This document shows positions 47,321-56,076 of a stretch of DNA of 64,000 nt, piece by piece. A program made the position numbers and the translations under genes. Under the pieces are notes generated by a model, which did not search any database, was not told where the DNA came from, and worked only from the letters and a program-made list of their open reading frames with translations. The stretch lies in the NCBI GenBank assembly GCA_903953895.1, contig CAJBLH010000027.1, positions 26,588 through 90,587 on the forward strand. The letters are read 5' to 3'. Source of the DNA: an uncultured Desulfobacteraceae bacterium. Its GTDB lineage: Bacteria; Desulfobacterota; Desulfobacteria; Desulfobacterales; Desulfatirhabdiaceae. Numbering within the stretch: the first letter of the stretch is position 1; every line of letters begins with the position of its first letter.

Positions 47321-48487
47321 TCAGACCGGCAGGGTGAACTGTGGTTCGCCCAGCAGAAATTCTCCGCGGCAAATCCAGTCTTTCAGGGTGGATGCAATTT
47401 CCCTGGCTCGAACCACACTGGACAGCGGAACAGTCTGTACATCCACGCCGTTCAACTGGATGGTTCCACTTTTCAACTCGGCGTAACTGACCTGACCCAG
47501 GCTTCGGGAAATGCCGTTGGGGTAATCATGACCATAGTCCAGAATCTGGGTAAATATCTCGTCATCTGAAACCCCTGCATATGCGGCAATTTCTTCATTC
47601 AAAATCGGAATCGGAATTCCCAGACCAACCGACAGCGAACAACCGTATCCCAGAATACTGACCCCAACCAGCCACCTCGGACTCATTTTTTTCAGATCTC
47701 CCATCACCCACAGGGTGCCGGCCGGGGTTACCGGAACCCCCCTGTCGTTGCGCTTGGCGGATGGTTTATGCTGGGTGCCGTACCAGGTGACATAGCCTTC
47801 CGCACCGCCCAGAAATATCCGGGTTCCCAGTCCGATGGTCTGGTAATAGGGATCATTGAAGAGCGGACTGAGTGCGCCCGACGTACTGTAATTGGCATTC
47901 CCAGCTCGGGGTTTCAGGGTTCCCATATATGTATAAACGGTTTTTTTGGTGAGGTTCACAGCGCAGTTATAATTCTGATATCCGTTTCTGGGATTGCACA
48001 GCATGGCATTGGGAAGGGTCTGAAGCGTGATTTCCTTTTCGACATGCCTGTTGGGATAACAGTCCGTACCGTAAGCCGTGGCTTTCAGGTATACCCGCTT
48101 GCCGGCCACCAAGTCCTGGATCACATGGCCGCCCCCGTAATTGAACTCGCCAGGATACACTTTGTTCAGCGGGTCATCCTCACAGGGTTCCGTGGCGCCG
48201 ATATAGCAATCCACCGCAGCAAGCCCACCATATGCCGGAACATTGTTCATCCAGACTTTGGATGCCTTGATGCCGGGCGACGAGTGACCGAAATTGATGA
48301 ATGCGCCGGATGAGCACATGGGGGCAAAGGTTCCGGTCGTTACCACATCCACATACCGGGCCGCATCTTCCGCACCTTTGTCTTTGACAATATCCGTCAT
48401 TTCTTCGGCAGTGACCACCACCACCTCGCCGGATCTGATCTTGTCATTGATTTCTTTGTAAGTTTTCGTAATTTTATGTTTTTTCAT
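47321..48487 (-). CDS. DUF39 homocysteine biosynthesis protein (aspartate-semialdehyde sulfurtransferase)
   Basis: 388 residues from the ATG at 48487 (TTTTGGAG upstream). Conserved DUF39 features: TGTFAPMCSSGAFINFGHSS with C58, IGATEPCEDDP, GTDCYPNRHVEKEI with C143, and GAEGYVTWYGTQH. Characterised members in methanogens and sulfate reducers make homocysteine from aspartate semialdehyde and sulfide with two essential cysteines, for which C58 and C143 are the candidates. The C-terminal CBS pair and the partner ferredoxin-like protein found in some species are absent here. It sits 28 bases after the M23 peptidase gene. Confidence 0.8.
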   Translation of the reverse strand: MKKHKITKTYKEINDKIRSGEVVVVTAEEMTDIVKDKGAEDAARYVDVVTTGTFAPMCSSGAFINFGHSSPGIKASKVWMNNVPAYGGLAAVDCYIGATEPCEDDPLNKVYPGEFNYGGGHVIQDLVAGKRVYLKATAYGTDCYPNRHVEKEITLQTLPNAMLCNPRNGYQNYNCAVNLTKKTVYTYMGTLKPRAGNANYSTSGALSPLFNDPYYQTIGLGTRIFLGGAEGYVTWYGTQHKPSAKRNDRGVPVTPAGTLWVMGDLKKMSPRWLVGVSILGYGCSLSVGLGIPIPILNEEIAAYAGVSDDEIFTQILDYGHDYPNGISRSLGQVSYAELKSGTIQLNGVDVQTVPLSSVVRAREIASTLKDWICRGEFLLGEPQFTLPV

Positions 48488-48515
48488 AAATCTCCAAAAG
48501 AAAATCAGTGCCGCT

Positions 48516-49898
48516 TCACTTAAAGGTGGCTTGCACATCTTTGATTTTATCAGTGATATTGTTTTTTATCCACCCGGCATCCCACCATTCGATCGGATTG
48601 ACAAAGGTATTTCGAACCAGCATCGAAAAATGCAAATGATCTCCGGCGGCCATGCCAGTACTCCCGGTATAACCCAGAATATCATTTTTTGAAACCACCT
48701 GGCCCACTTTAACAGCAAAGCGGCTGAGGTGGGAATACATGCTGAACAGCCCGAAACCGTGATCCAGCAGCACCGTGTTGCCATAGATTCCGATAAAATC
48801 GGTAAACACCACCCTGCCGGTGTTGGCGGCAGGAACCGGAGACTGCTGGAGAGACGCCAGATCCACGCCAAGATGATCCTGCCGGTCCACTTCCTTGCCC
48901 TCATACATATACGTCCGGTGATCGGCGAATCCGGCTCTGGGCGCGGAATTGGGAAGTCGGGTAAAAATTCCTTCCCAGTACAGCTTGTTGTCGCTCGACG
49001 CAACAGCGGATGAAATTTTCTGGTAGTTGGATTCGCGAAGTTCTTTATTCACCTTGATGAATCTGTCAAGCATGGGGTTGCGACTGTCCGGAGAAACCGG
49101 TACATCGAATTCGGGCATTTTCTGATTCAAAAAGCTGTCGGTTAAAGATATTGCGTCCTTTTTGAACATCTTTCGCTTGATATGATGCGGAAAACCCGTT
49201 CGCGCCACATTCTCCGCCTGATCGACCGCCTTTACGAAGAATTCGGTCCCCTCCCCCTGAAAATGCGTGAGTGCGATAAAGGATAGATGGATTCCAGGAT
49301 CACTGAAATACCCGCTCTGACCCGGATAAAAAATATCCCCCACCAGCACCCCGCTGACCGGACAGGGTTTAGAAAGCCTGTAAATGACAAGACCCGCTCC
49401 TCCCAGATTCAGGTTGTGAACCCGGCTCAGCACTGCGATCTCCGGCGGTCGCGTGTCGATGACAACCTCTTTTTCCATGGTGGCTTTATTGCCGTGAAAC
49501 CAGCTTCGCCAGGAATTGTCTCGAACCATGATCCGGAAAACGGCCTTACCATCCATAATCGCCAGCTTTTTGACATCCACCGTGATGGGAACGGCCAGCA
49601 CATGGACAGGCCCCGTATTGGATCCACCTTTCAGCGGATAAAGATCATCACGAAGCACCGTTTCTTTGCCATTTTGCTCGATGGCGATCCATACTCGTCG
49701 AATGCCGCTTTCGGAATCGGAAAGATTGAGAAAAAATTCCCGGGCAGGATTGAGATAGGAAGGGATTTCTGTGGCGATAATGGGTTTTTCGCCTTCCAGC
49801 CGGTGCCATAAAAACCATCCGGATACCAGCGTAATGCCCCCGACCGCCAGCACTATCAGGCGAAAGAAAATTTTTGCAAGGTTAAGTTTGCTTTCCAC
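48516..49898 (-). CDS. M23 (LytM) peptidase, membrane-anchored
   Basis: 460 residues. A transmembrane anchor at about 10-30 (IVLAVGGITLVSGWFLW) places the rest in the periplasm. After a beta-rich region of about 300 residues comes a LytM domain with HLGVDLASLQQ (HxGxD zinc motif), GNTVLLDHGFGLFSMYSHLS and DHLHFSML (HxH). All zinc ligands appear present, so it should cut peptidoglycan cross-links or stems. It is the first gene of the minus-strand group leading to uvrA; its promoter must lie in the 49899-50252 gap. Confidence 0.88.
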   Translation of the reverse strand: MESKLNLAKIFFRLIVLAVGGITLVSGWFLWHRLEGEKPIIATEIPSYLNPAREFFLNLSDSESGIRRVWIAIEQNGKETVLRDDLYPLKGGSNTGPVHVLAVPITVDVKKLAIMDGKAVFRIMVRDNSWRSWFHGNKATMEKEVVIDTRPPEIAVLSRVHNLNLGGAGLVIYRLSKPCPVSGVLVGDIFYPGQSGYFSDPGIHLSFIALTHFQGEGTEFFVKAVDQAENVARTGFPHHIKRKMFKKDAISLTDSFLNQKMPEFDVPVSPDSRNPMLDRFIKVNKELRESNYQKISSAVASSDNKLYWEGIFTRLPNSAPRAGFADHRTYMYEGKEVDRQDHLGVDLASLQQSPVPAANTGRVVFTDFIGIYGNTVLLDHGFGLFSMYSHLSRFAVKVGQVVSKNDILGYTGSTGMAAGDHLHFSMLVRNTFVNPIEWWDAGWIKNNITDKIKDVQATFK

Positions 49899-50033
49899 TA
49901 CGTTTCGACCCGCCTCTATTTAATATATCTATGACACACCGAATACTTAGATGACTTCTATTATTATCAATTAACCCGGTGCATATCAAGGTTTGTTTTT
50001 TCAGCCGCACGATTCCGGGACCTTCATCATTTC

Positions 50034-50062
50034 TTGACTTTTGCCTGTTCGAGCTATAAATA
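50034..50062 (+). promoter_or_regulatory. kdsA: Candidate sigma-70-type promoter for the kdsA operon
   Basis: TTGACT (50034-50039) is followed after 15 bases by TATAAA, or after 17 by TAAATA. It lies about 190 bases before kdsA in the 354-base divergent gap between the M23 gene and kdsA, which otherwise holds only a 12-base tandem repeat (AAAACGACACCC) near 50136 and a short ORF I do not support. Confidence 0.35.
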
Positions 50063-50252
50063 AGAACTTCATGAAATTATTGGAAAGTCAAGATATCGGC
50101 CAGAAAATCCTTTTTATTGATTCCATGTTGCGTTCAAAACGACACCCAAAACGACACCTTGGTCGGGTCGGGTTTCAAAGCCGCCCCTTACGGATGTTTA
50201 TGCTTAATTGTGTTGTTTTGATTTTCTATTGGAATACAGAATCGTAACTCAT

Positions 50253-51125
50253 ATGAATTTCAAGACTGCATTCACCGAAATCACCATGGGCTCGGGCACG
50301 GAACTAGTCTTGTTCGCCGGGCCATGCGTCATTGAAGACTACAACACCACGCTATCCATTGCCCGTTTTTTGAAACAGGTCACCGGCGAGCTGGGAATCC
50401 CCTTTGTTTTCAAAGCATCCTATGACAAGGCCAATCGGACGTCATTTCAATCTTACCGGGGGCCGGGGATGCGTGAAGGTCTTGAAATCCTGCGCCGCAT
50501 CAAACATGAATTATCCATCCCCATCCTCTCGGATGTTCATTCCCGATCGGAAGTGGAAGATGCGGCTCAGGTTTTGGATATTATTCAGATTCCCGCCTTT
50601 TTATGCAGACAAACCGATCTGATTCTGGAAGTCGCCCGAACCGGCAAGCCGGTTAACATCAAAAAAGGCCAGTTCCTGTCTCCATGGGAAATGATTCCGG
50701 TCACCGAAAAAATCAAATCTACCGGAAACCATCATATTTTATTGACGGAACGCGGCACCACGTTTGGGTATTCCAATCTTGTCGTCGATTTTCGGAGTAT
50801 CAAGATCATGCAGGACACGGGCTTTCCGGTGATATTCGACGCCACACACAGCGTACAACTTCCGGGCGGCGCCGGCAACAGTTCCGGTGGGCAGAGGGAA
50901 TTTGCACCCCTGCTGGCAAAAGCGGCGGTTGCGGCAGGCGCCGATGGCATTTTTATCGAGGTACACCCGGATCCGGATCATGCCCGGTGTGACGGCCCTA
51001 ATTCATTGCCCCTGACGATCCTCCCCGACCTGATCAGCCGGCTCAAAGCGATTCGCAGCGCAGCAACCGAAATTACTTCCCCAAATCAACAGCATACAGA
51101 TGAAAAATCAACTTCTATTAGATAA
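50253..51125 (+). CDS. kdsA: Kdo-8-phosphate synthase KdsA, metal-dependent type
   Basis: 290 residues from the ATG at 50253; the ORF track adds 15 residues upstream. It condenses arabinose 5-phosphate with PEP. Motifs are FKASYDKANRTSFQSYRGPG, IPAFLCRQTDLILE, VNIKKGQFLSPWEM and FDATHSVQLPGGAG. The Cys in LFAGPCVIED, the His in DATHSV, the Glu in FIEVHP and the Asp in ARCDGP correspond to the four metal ligands of the Aquifex-type enzyme; E. coli KdsA has Asn at the Cys position. The 3' end overlaps kdsC by 26 bases. Confidence 0.94.
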   Translation: MNFKTAFTEITMGSGTELVLFAGPCVIEDYNTTLSIARFLKQVTGELGIPFVFKASYDKANRTSFQSYRGPGMREGLEILRRIKHELSIPILSDVHSRSEVEDAAQVLDIIQIPAFLCRQTDLILEVARTGKPVNIKKGQFLSPWEMIPVTEKIKSTGNHHILLTERGTTFGYSNLVVDFRSIKIMQDTGFPVIFDATHSVQLPGGAGNSSGGQREFAPLLAKAAVAAGADGIFIEVHPDPDHARCDGPNSLPLTILPDLISRLKAIRSAATEITSPNQQHTDEKSTSIR

Positions 51126-51627
51126 ATTAAAAAAAATTAAACTGTTGCTTCTGGATGTCGATGGTGTACTGACGGATGGCGGCATTATTTATGATGATGC
51201 GGGTTCACAGATCAAGGTATTCAATGTCAAAGACGGTCTGGGTATCCGCCTGCTGATGTTTGCCGGCGTTCAAGTGGGGATCGCCACGGGCAGACGTTCC
51301 AAAGCCCTCCTGCATCGATGCGAAAACCTCGGGATTACCCTGATTCTGGATGGACTTTCAACAAAAGCGGATGTTCTGAAATTCGTTTTTCAGCAAACCG
51401 GCTTTTTGGCGGATGAAACAGCTTATGTCGGCGATGATCTCATGGACCTGCCGTTGATGAAAACAGCCGGAGTTTCCATCGCCGTAGCCGATGCCCACGA
51501 ACTGGTGCGCCTGCATGCAGATATGGTTACCCTTACATCTGGGGGAAAAGGAGCGGTCAGGGAGATCTGCGAAACCATTTTAAAAGCCAGAAATCAGTGG
51601 GATAGTGCTGTCAGTCGTTTTATGTGA
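51100..51627 (+). CDS. kdsC: Kdo-8-phosphate phosphatase KdsC
   Basis: 175 residues, a HAD phosphatase without cap: LLLDVDGVLTDGGI carries the nucleophile Asp, ATGRRSKAL the second motif and AYVGDDLMDLPLM the metal-binding aspartates. It removes phosphate from Kdo-8-P to give Kdo for LPS. Overlap with kdsA and the lptC gene 37 bases downstream form the standard kds-lpt cluster. The arabinose-5-phosphate isomerase KdsD is not in this window. Confidence 0.93.
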   Translation: MKNQLLLDKLKKIKLLLLDVDGVLTDGGIIYDDAGSQIKVFNVKDGLGIRLLMFAGVQVGIATGRRSKALLHRCENLGITLILDGLSTKADVLKFVFQQTGFLADETAYVGDDLMDLPLMKTAGVSIAVADAHELVRLHADMVTLTSGGKGAVREICETILKARNQWDSAVSRFM

Positions 51628-51664
51628 TGACAGGTCACGGCATTTTTTTTTGAAGATCACAGCC

Positions 51665-52234
51665 ATGAAAATCACCCGAAAAAAGATGACGATCGCCCTG
51701 GTTGCTTTCAGCCTGATCACAACGGGTGTGATTGCCTGGATTTTCATCAAAAACCGCTATCTGAGTCAAGACCCGGTCAAATTGATTACCGCCATTCAGC
51801 AGAATGCCACCCTGTCTATCGGCAATGTTCACCAGGTCTCGACACGGGATGGCGTCAAGGAATGGATTTTGGACGCCAAGTCCGCCCATGTTGTTGACGA
51901 AAGCAAACATTTGATGTTAGAAGATGTGACGGTTGTCTATTTTGTCAAAAACGGCAAGGAGGTTCGACTGACCGCCGAGCGGGGAATTCTAAAAACCGAA
52001 ACCAAGGATATCGAAGTCACCGGCCAGGTGATATTGACGTATACCGATTACACAATTGAAACAAAACAAATGAATTATGACCATGGGCAACGGGTGCTTT
52101 TTTCCCCGACTCCTGTAAAAATCATTGGAAAAACGGTCACTTTAACGGCCGATTCCATGAAATACGATTTAACCGCCAACCAAACCTGGTTTCAAAAAAA
52201 CGTTGAGGTATTGTTGCGTGAGAATTTTATATAG
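51665..52234 (+). CDS. lptC: LPS export periplasmic protein LptC
   Basis: 189 residues from the ATG at 51665. One N-terminal membrane anchor (about 9-28) precedes a beta-jellyroll domain of the LptC family (VTVVYFVKNGKEVRLTAERG, ITGQVILTYTDYTIETKQMN-like strands). It receives LPS from LptBFG and passes it to LptA. It overlaps the lptA start by 17 bases. lptF and lptG are not in the window. Sequence similarity in this family is low; context adds most of the certainty. Confidence 0.88.
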   Translation: MKITRKKMTIALVAFSLITTGVIAWIFIKNRYLSQDPVKLITAIQQNATLSIGNVHQVSTRDGVKEWILDAKSAHVVDESKHLMLEDVTVVYFVKNGKEVRLTAERGILKTETKDIEVTGQVILTYTDYTIETKQMNYDHGQRVLFSPTPVKIIGKTVTLTADSMKYDLTANQTWFQKNVEVLLRENFI

Positions 52235-52781
52235 TCTCAAAAAGCGCTGCCCATGGCTATCGGTTTTTCTGACGGTTCTGATATTGAATTCGGCTGTGAC
52301 GAACCGGAATGCGTATGCAGCGGATAAAAAAGAGGATCTCGGCAATATCCAGATCAAAGCGGACAGTCTGGTGGCTTATAATGAAGCCAGTTATGCCGAG
52401 TTTTCCGGCAATGTCAGCGCCGTTCAGGGTACGACACTGATCACGTCAGACAAGCTTCGCATTTATTATAGTAAAGTATCAGACGACAAGAAGAGTCAAA
52501 AAGATACCGGGGAAGAATCCGTGAAAAAAGTGGTGGCTTCCGGAAAAGTCGTGATTCGATCGGAAAATCGAACAGCTTATACCAGCTTGGCCGAATATAC
52601 CCCGGCATCGAAACTGATTGTCCTGAGCGGACCGGATTCGAAAGTTGTCAGCGGCAATAACTTTGTTTCCGGAGACAAAATCACTTTTTATGTGAATGAA
52701 GACCGCGTTACGGTTGAACGCGGCAAAGAAAAACAGGTCGAGGCGGTTTTTTATTCAGGTGAACTGGATAAGAAACCCTGA
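52218..52781 (+). CDS. lptA: LPS transport periplasmic bridge protein LptA
   Basis: About 187 residues from the GTG at 52218, which has GAGG about eight bases upstream; the TTG at 52203 in the ORF track is less likely. A signal peptide (about 10-35, ending NAYAAD) is followed by the OstA-type jellyroll: IQIKADSLVAYNEASYAEFS, GNVSAVQGTTLITSDKLRI, VVASGKVVIRS and SGDKITFYVNEDRVTVERG. It forms the periplasmic bridge to LptD. The stop is one base before lptB. Confidence 0.92.
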   Translation: MRILYSLKKRCPWLSVFLTVLILNSAVTNRNAYAADKKEDLGNIQIKADSLVAYNEASYAEFSGNVSAVQGTTLITSDKLRIYYSKVSDDKKSQKDTGEESVKKVVASGKVVIRSENRTAYTSLAEYTPASKLIVLSGPDSKVVSGNNFVSGDKITFYVNEDRVTVERGKEKQVEAVFYSGELDKKP

Positions 52782-52782
52782 C

Positions 52783-53505
52783 ATGGCAGTATTGTTGCTG
52801 AAGAATCTGATCAAGACCTTTGACAGCAGACGGGTTGTCAATTCCGTCAGCATGAATATCGCCAGCAGTCAGGTGGTGGGTTTGCTGGGTCCGAATGGAG
52901 CTGGCAAAACTACTACGTTTTATATGGCTGTCGGCATGCTGAAACCCGATTCCGGTCACATTTTTCTCGATGAAGAAGATGTAACAGGTTTTCCCATTCA
53001 TGTCCGGGCCCGCAAAGGAATCGGCTATCTCCCCCAGGAGACTTCCATATTCCGAAAGCTGACAGTACGGGAAAATCTGATGGCGATTCTAGAGCATCAG
53101 CCGATTTCCCACTCCGAACAGGAAGCCCGGGCGGAAAGACTTTTGGATGAATTGGGGATACGGCATCTGTCGCACCAGAAAGCGGTGCTGCTTTCCGGCG
53201 GAGAAAAACGGCGACTTGAAATTTCTCGAGCGCTTTCTACCAATCCGGCTTTCATTTTGCTGGATGAGCCTTTTGCCGGCATCGACCCACTTGCTGTCAT
53301 AGACATCAAGGCCATCATCGTGCATTTGAAAGAACTTGGGATCGGTGTCTTGATTTCCGACCACAATGTCCGTGAAACTCTGGGCGTCTGTGATGAAGCA
53401 TTCATATTAAACGGCGGAGAAATCATCGAATCCGGATCCCCCAGGCAGATTGCATCCAGCGAAGTCTGTCGACGCATTTACCTGGGAAATGAATTTACAC
53501 TTTAA
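52783..53505 (+). CDS. lptB: LPS export ABC transporter ATPase LptB
   Basis: 240 residues from the ATG at 52783; the longer ORF runs into lptA. Walker A GPNGAGKTTTFY, Q-loop LPQETSIFRKLTV, signature LSGGEKRR, Walker B FILLDEPFAGIDP and switch histidine SDHNVRETL are all canonical for LptB. It drives LPS extraction with LptFG. rpoN follows 18 bases later, the conserved lptB-rpoN order. Confidence 0.96.
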   Translation: MAVLLLKNLIKTFDSRRVVNSVSMNIASSQVVGLLGPNGAGKTTTFYMAVGMLKPDSGHIFLDEEDVTGFPIHVRARKGIGYLPQETSIFRKLTVRENLMAILEHQPISHSEQEARAERLLDELGIRHLSHQKAVLLSGGEKRRLEISRALSTNPAFILLDEPFAGIDPLAVIDIKAIIVHLKELGIGVLISDHNVRETLGVCDEAFILNGGEIIESGSPRQIASSEVCRRIYLGNEFTL

Positions 53506-53523
53506 CCCATAACCAGATACCCG

Positions 53524-54957
53524 ATGGCTCTTGAATTACGCCAACAATTGAAATTGTCTCAGCAACTGGTCATGACGCCTCAGTTGCAAATGGCCATTAA
53601 ACTTCTGCAACTATCACGGCTGGAGCTTTTAGAGACCATTCATCAGGAGCTACAGGAAAACCCGGCGCTTGAAGAGGCCACAGAAGACGCTTCAACCGAT
53701 CAGATGGAAGAGGCCCCTGAAATCATCCCTCCGGATATCGGTTTGATATCCGGAGATATTTCAGATCACAAAACCGTTGAAGATACCGACTGGAGCAGCC
53801 TGATCAATGAATACAGCTCATCCGGACGAGTCTCTTCAGAAACTGAGAAAAGAGATTCCCCTAACTACGAATCTTTTATCGCCCAGAAAGAATCGCTACA
53901 GGATCATCTTTTCTGGCAGTTGCTGATGACATTTCCAGATCAGGAACAGGAAAACATAGGCAGTTTGATAATCGGCAATTTAAATGCAGATGGTTATCTT
54001 GAGCTGAGTCTTGAAGAACTTGCCGCGACCGGTCAAACGTCTTCCGAAAAAGCAATAGAGATGCTGCAGATGCTGCAAACATTCGATCCGATCGGTGTAT
54101 GTTCCAGGGATCTCAGAGAATGCCTGCTGATTCAGGCCAGACATCTGAACCTGGAAGGCACGCCGGTTGTCGAGATTATCGCCAACCACTTGCATGATCT
54201 TGAGAGAAAAAACTACAAAGCCGTCAGCAAGGCATTGAAACTCCCGATCGAAGACATCATATCGGCAGTTGACATCATCAAAGGGTTCGAACCCAGGCCG
54301 GGACGCGAGTTCAGTTCCGAGTCCCCCCAGTATATCACGCCAGACATTTATGTTTACAGAGTGGAAGACGAGTTTGTTATCGTCCTCAATGATGACGGCA
54401 TGCCGAAACTCAAGGTGAACTCGTTTTACAAAGACGCCATCCAGCGGAAAAAAAACGTATCCGAGCAAACCCGGGATTATGTGCAGGAAAAAATGCGATC
54501 CGCCACCTGGCTTATCCGCAGTATTCATCAGCGCCAGAAAACCATTTACAAGGTCATGGAAAGCATTTTGCGGTATCAGCGGGAATTTTTCGAAAAAGGA
54601 ATTTTACACCTTAAACCTATGGTACTCCGGGATATCGCAGAAGATATCGGCATGCATGAATCCACCATCAGCCGGGTGACCACCAACAAATATGCCCATA
54701 CCCCGCAAGGCATTTTTGAATTGAAATTTTTCTTCAACAGCTCTATTAACCGGATGCACGGAGAAGCCATTGCCTCTGCCAGTGTGTTGAATCAGATCAA
54801 GCAGATCATCGGCAGTGAAAACACAAAAAATCCATACAGCGATCAGCAGCTATCGGAAATGCTGGAAGCCGCCAACATTAAAGTGGCGCGAAGGACTGTT
54901 GCTAAATATCGGGAGATATTAAAACTTTTACCATCCAGCAGACGCAGGGAATTTTGA
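53524..54957 (+). CDS. rpoN: RNA polymerase sigma-54 factor
   Basis: 477 residues. Region I is Gln/Leu-rich (LRQQLKLSQQLVMTPQLQMA), region II is acidic (about 55-120), the core-binding domain spans about 120-300, an HTH region contains MHESTISRVTTNKYAHTP, and the RpoN box reads ARRTVAKYREI near the C-terminus. It directs transcription from -24/-12 promoters with enhancer-binding ATPases, none of which is encoded here. The following hpf-ptsN-rapZ genes are its usual companions. Confidence 0.97.
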   Translation: MALELRQQLKLSQQLVMTPQLQMAIKLLQLSRLELLETIHQELQENPALEEATEDASTDQMEEAPEIIPPDIGLISGDISDHKTVEDTDWSSLINEYSSSGRVSSETEKRDSPNYESFIAQKESLQDHLFWQLLMTFPDQEQENIGSLIIGNLNADGYLELSLEELAATGQTSSEKAIEMLQMLQTFDPIGVCSRDLRECLLIQARHLNLEGTPVVEIIANHLHDLERKNYKAVSKALKLPIEDIISAVDIIKGFEPRPGREFSSESPQYITPDIYVYRVEDEFVIVLNDDGMPKLKVNSFYKDAIQRKKNVSEQTRDYVQEKMRSATWLIRSIHQRQKTIYKVMESILRYQREFFEKGILHLKPMVLRDIAEDIGMHESTISRVTTNKYAHTPQGIFELKFFFNSSINRMHGEAIASASVLNQIKQIIGSENTKNPYSDQQLSEMLEAANIKVARRTVAKYREILKLLPSSRRREF

Positions 54958-55000
54958 GACGTCCTTCGTAACATATCGAACAGAAAAAGGAGATTTTTCC

Positions 55001-55534
55001 ATGCAAACATCTGTAACATTTAAAAATATCGATCCTTCAGATAATTTATCGCAATATGTCGGCCACAAGCTCGACAGATTCGACAAGTTCCTAGACAATC
55101 CCGCTGAAGCCAGCGTCGTGCTGTCTGTCGAAAAATTCAGACATATCGCAGAAATCAATATTGTTGGAGATCGACTCAATATCTACGGCAAAGAAGAAAC
55201 CGTAGACATGTATTCGGCCATCGACATGGTACTCGACAAACTGGAAAAGCAGATCAAAAAAAATAAGGACAAAACGCGGGAAAGAAGAACCGGTTCCAAA
55301 GCCCGGGTGAAACCTTCCGCAGAAGAGACGCTGCTTGGCGCCGACACAGAAGAACGCGGCCAGGTAATTGTGGAGCATATCGAATATAAACCCATGGATG
55401 TGGAAGAAGCCATCATGCAGATGGATCTGACGGAAGATCATTTTTTTGTATTCACAAACGCTAGATCTGAACGGGTCAATGTTCTGTACCGGCGAAAAGA
55501 CGGGGACTACGGGCTGATCCAGCCCAGCAATTAA
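55001..55534 (+). CDS. hpf: Ribosome hibernation promoting factor, long form
   Basis: 177 residues. The N-terminal S30AE domain (1-100; FKNIDPSDNLSQYVGHKLDR, DMYSAIDMVLDKLEKQIKK) is joined by a basic linker to a C-terminal dimerisation domain (EHIEYKPMDVEEAIMQMDLT, NVLYRRKDGDYGLIQP). The extra C-terminal domain defines the long form, which dimerises ribosomes to 100S particles in stationary phase without RMF. AAAAAGGAG precedes the start. Confidence 0.93.
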   Translation: MQTSVTFKNIDPSDNLSQYVGHKLDRFDKFLDNPAEASVVLSVEKFRHIAEINIVGDRLNIYGKEETVDMYSAIDMVLDKLEKQIKKNKDKTRERRTGSKARVKPSAEETLLGADTEERGQVIVEHIEYKPMDVEEAIMQMDLTEDHFFVFTNARSERVNVLYRRKDGDYGLIQPSN

Positions 55535-55606
55535 TTCTGTTGCCGGCCGGTTGCCGGATTGACTGATTTTTCATTTGCTACCGGCCGTTTTTCGAGCCCC
55601 GAGACC

Positions 55607-56065
55607 ATGAAAATACTTGAAGCATTACATCGCGATGCCATTCTTACCGATTTAGTCTCCCGGGATAAACAGGGACTGATCGTTGAACTGGCTGCTCCAG
55701 TCGCTCGGATTATCGGCGTAAGCTGCGCCGACCTGGTCGAAGTTCTGATGGAGCGCGAACGCCTCGGAAGCACCGGCATCGGTATGGGAATCGGTATTCC
55801 TCACGGAAAGCTCAAGTCAATAGATACGCTGGTGATGGGTTTTGGATTGAGCAGAAAAGGCGTTGAATACGACACTCTGGACGGACGGCCCGCCCATTTG
55901 TTTTTCATGCTGATCACCCCTGAAAATTCTACGGGTCTTCACCTGAAAGCACTGGCAAGAATCGCAAGAATGTTGAAAAATGAAGCATTCAAAGAAAAAC
56001 TTTTTCGTGCGCAGACCCCTGATGATATCATTTCCACCATCCAGGCGGAAGATGAAGATTTCTGA
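55607..56065 (+). CDS. ptsN: PTS IIA-like nitrogen regulatory protein PtsN
   Basis: 152 residues from the ATG at 55607; the ORF track start at 55559 is an earlier non-preferred codon. Fructose-type EIIA fold with the phosphorylated histidine in GMGIGIPHGKLK, plus LFFMLITPENSTGLHLKAL. It acts as a phosphorylation-state signal, in enterobacteria controlling potassium transport and nitrogen responses, rather than sugar uptake. Phosphate must come from EI/NPr (PtsP/PtsO), not encoded here. Confidence 0.92.
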   Translation: MKILEALHRDAILTDLVSRDKQGLIVELAAPVARIIGVSCADLVEVLMERERLGSTGIGMGIGIPHGKLKSIDTLVMGFGLSRKGVEYDTLDGRPAHLFFMLITPENSTGLHLKALARIARMLKNEAFKEKLFRAQTPDDIISTIQAEDEDF

Positions 56066-56076
56066 CAGATCCATTC

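Noticed and set aside
50041-50247. 68-codon ORF upstream of kdsA
   Set aside because: No ribosome-binding site, low-complexity translation, and it starts inside the candidate promoter region.
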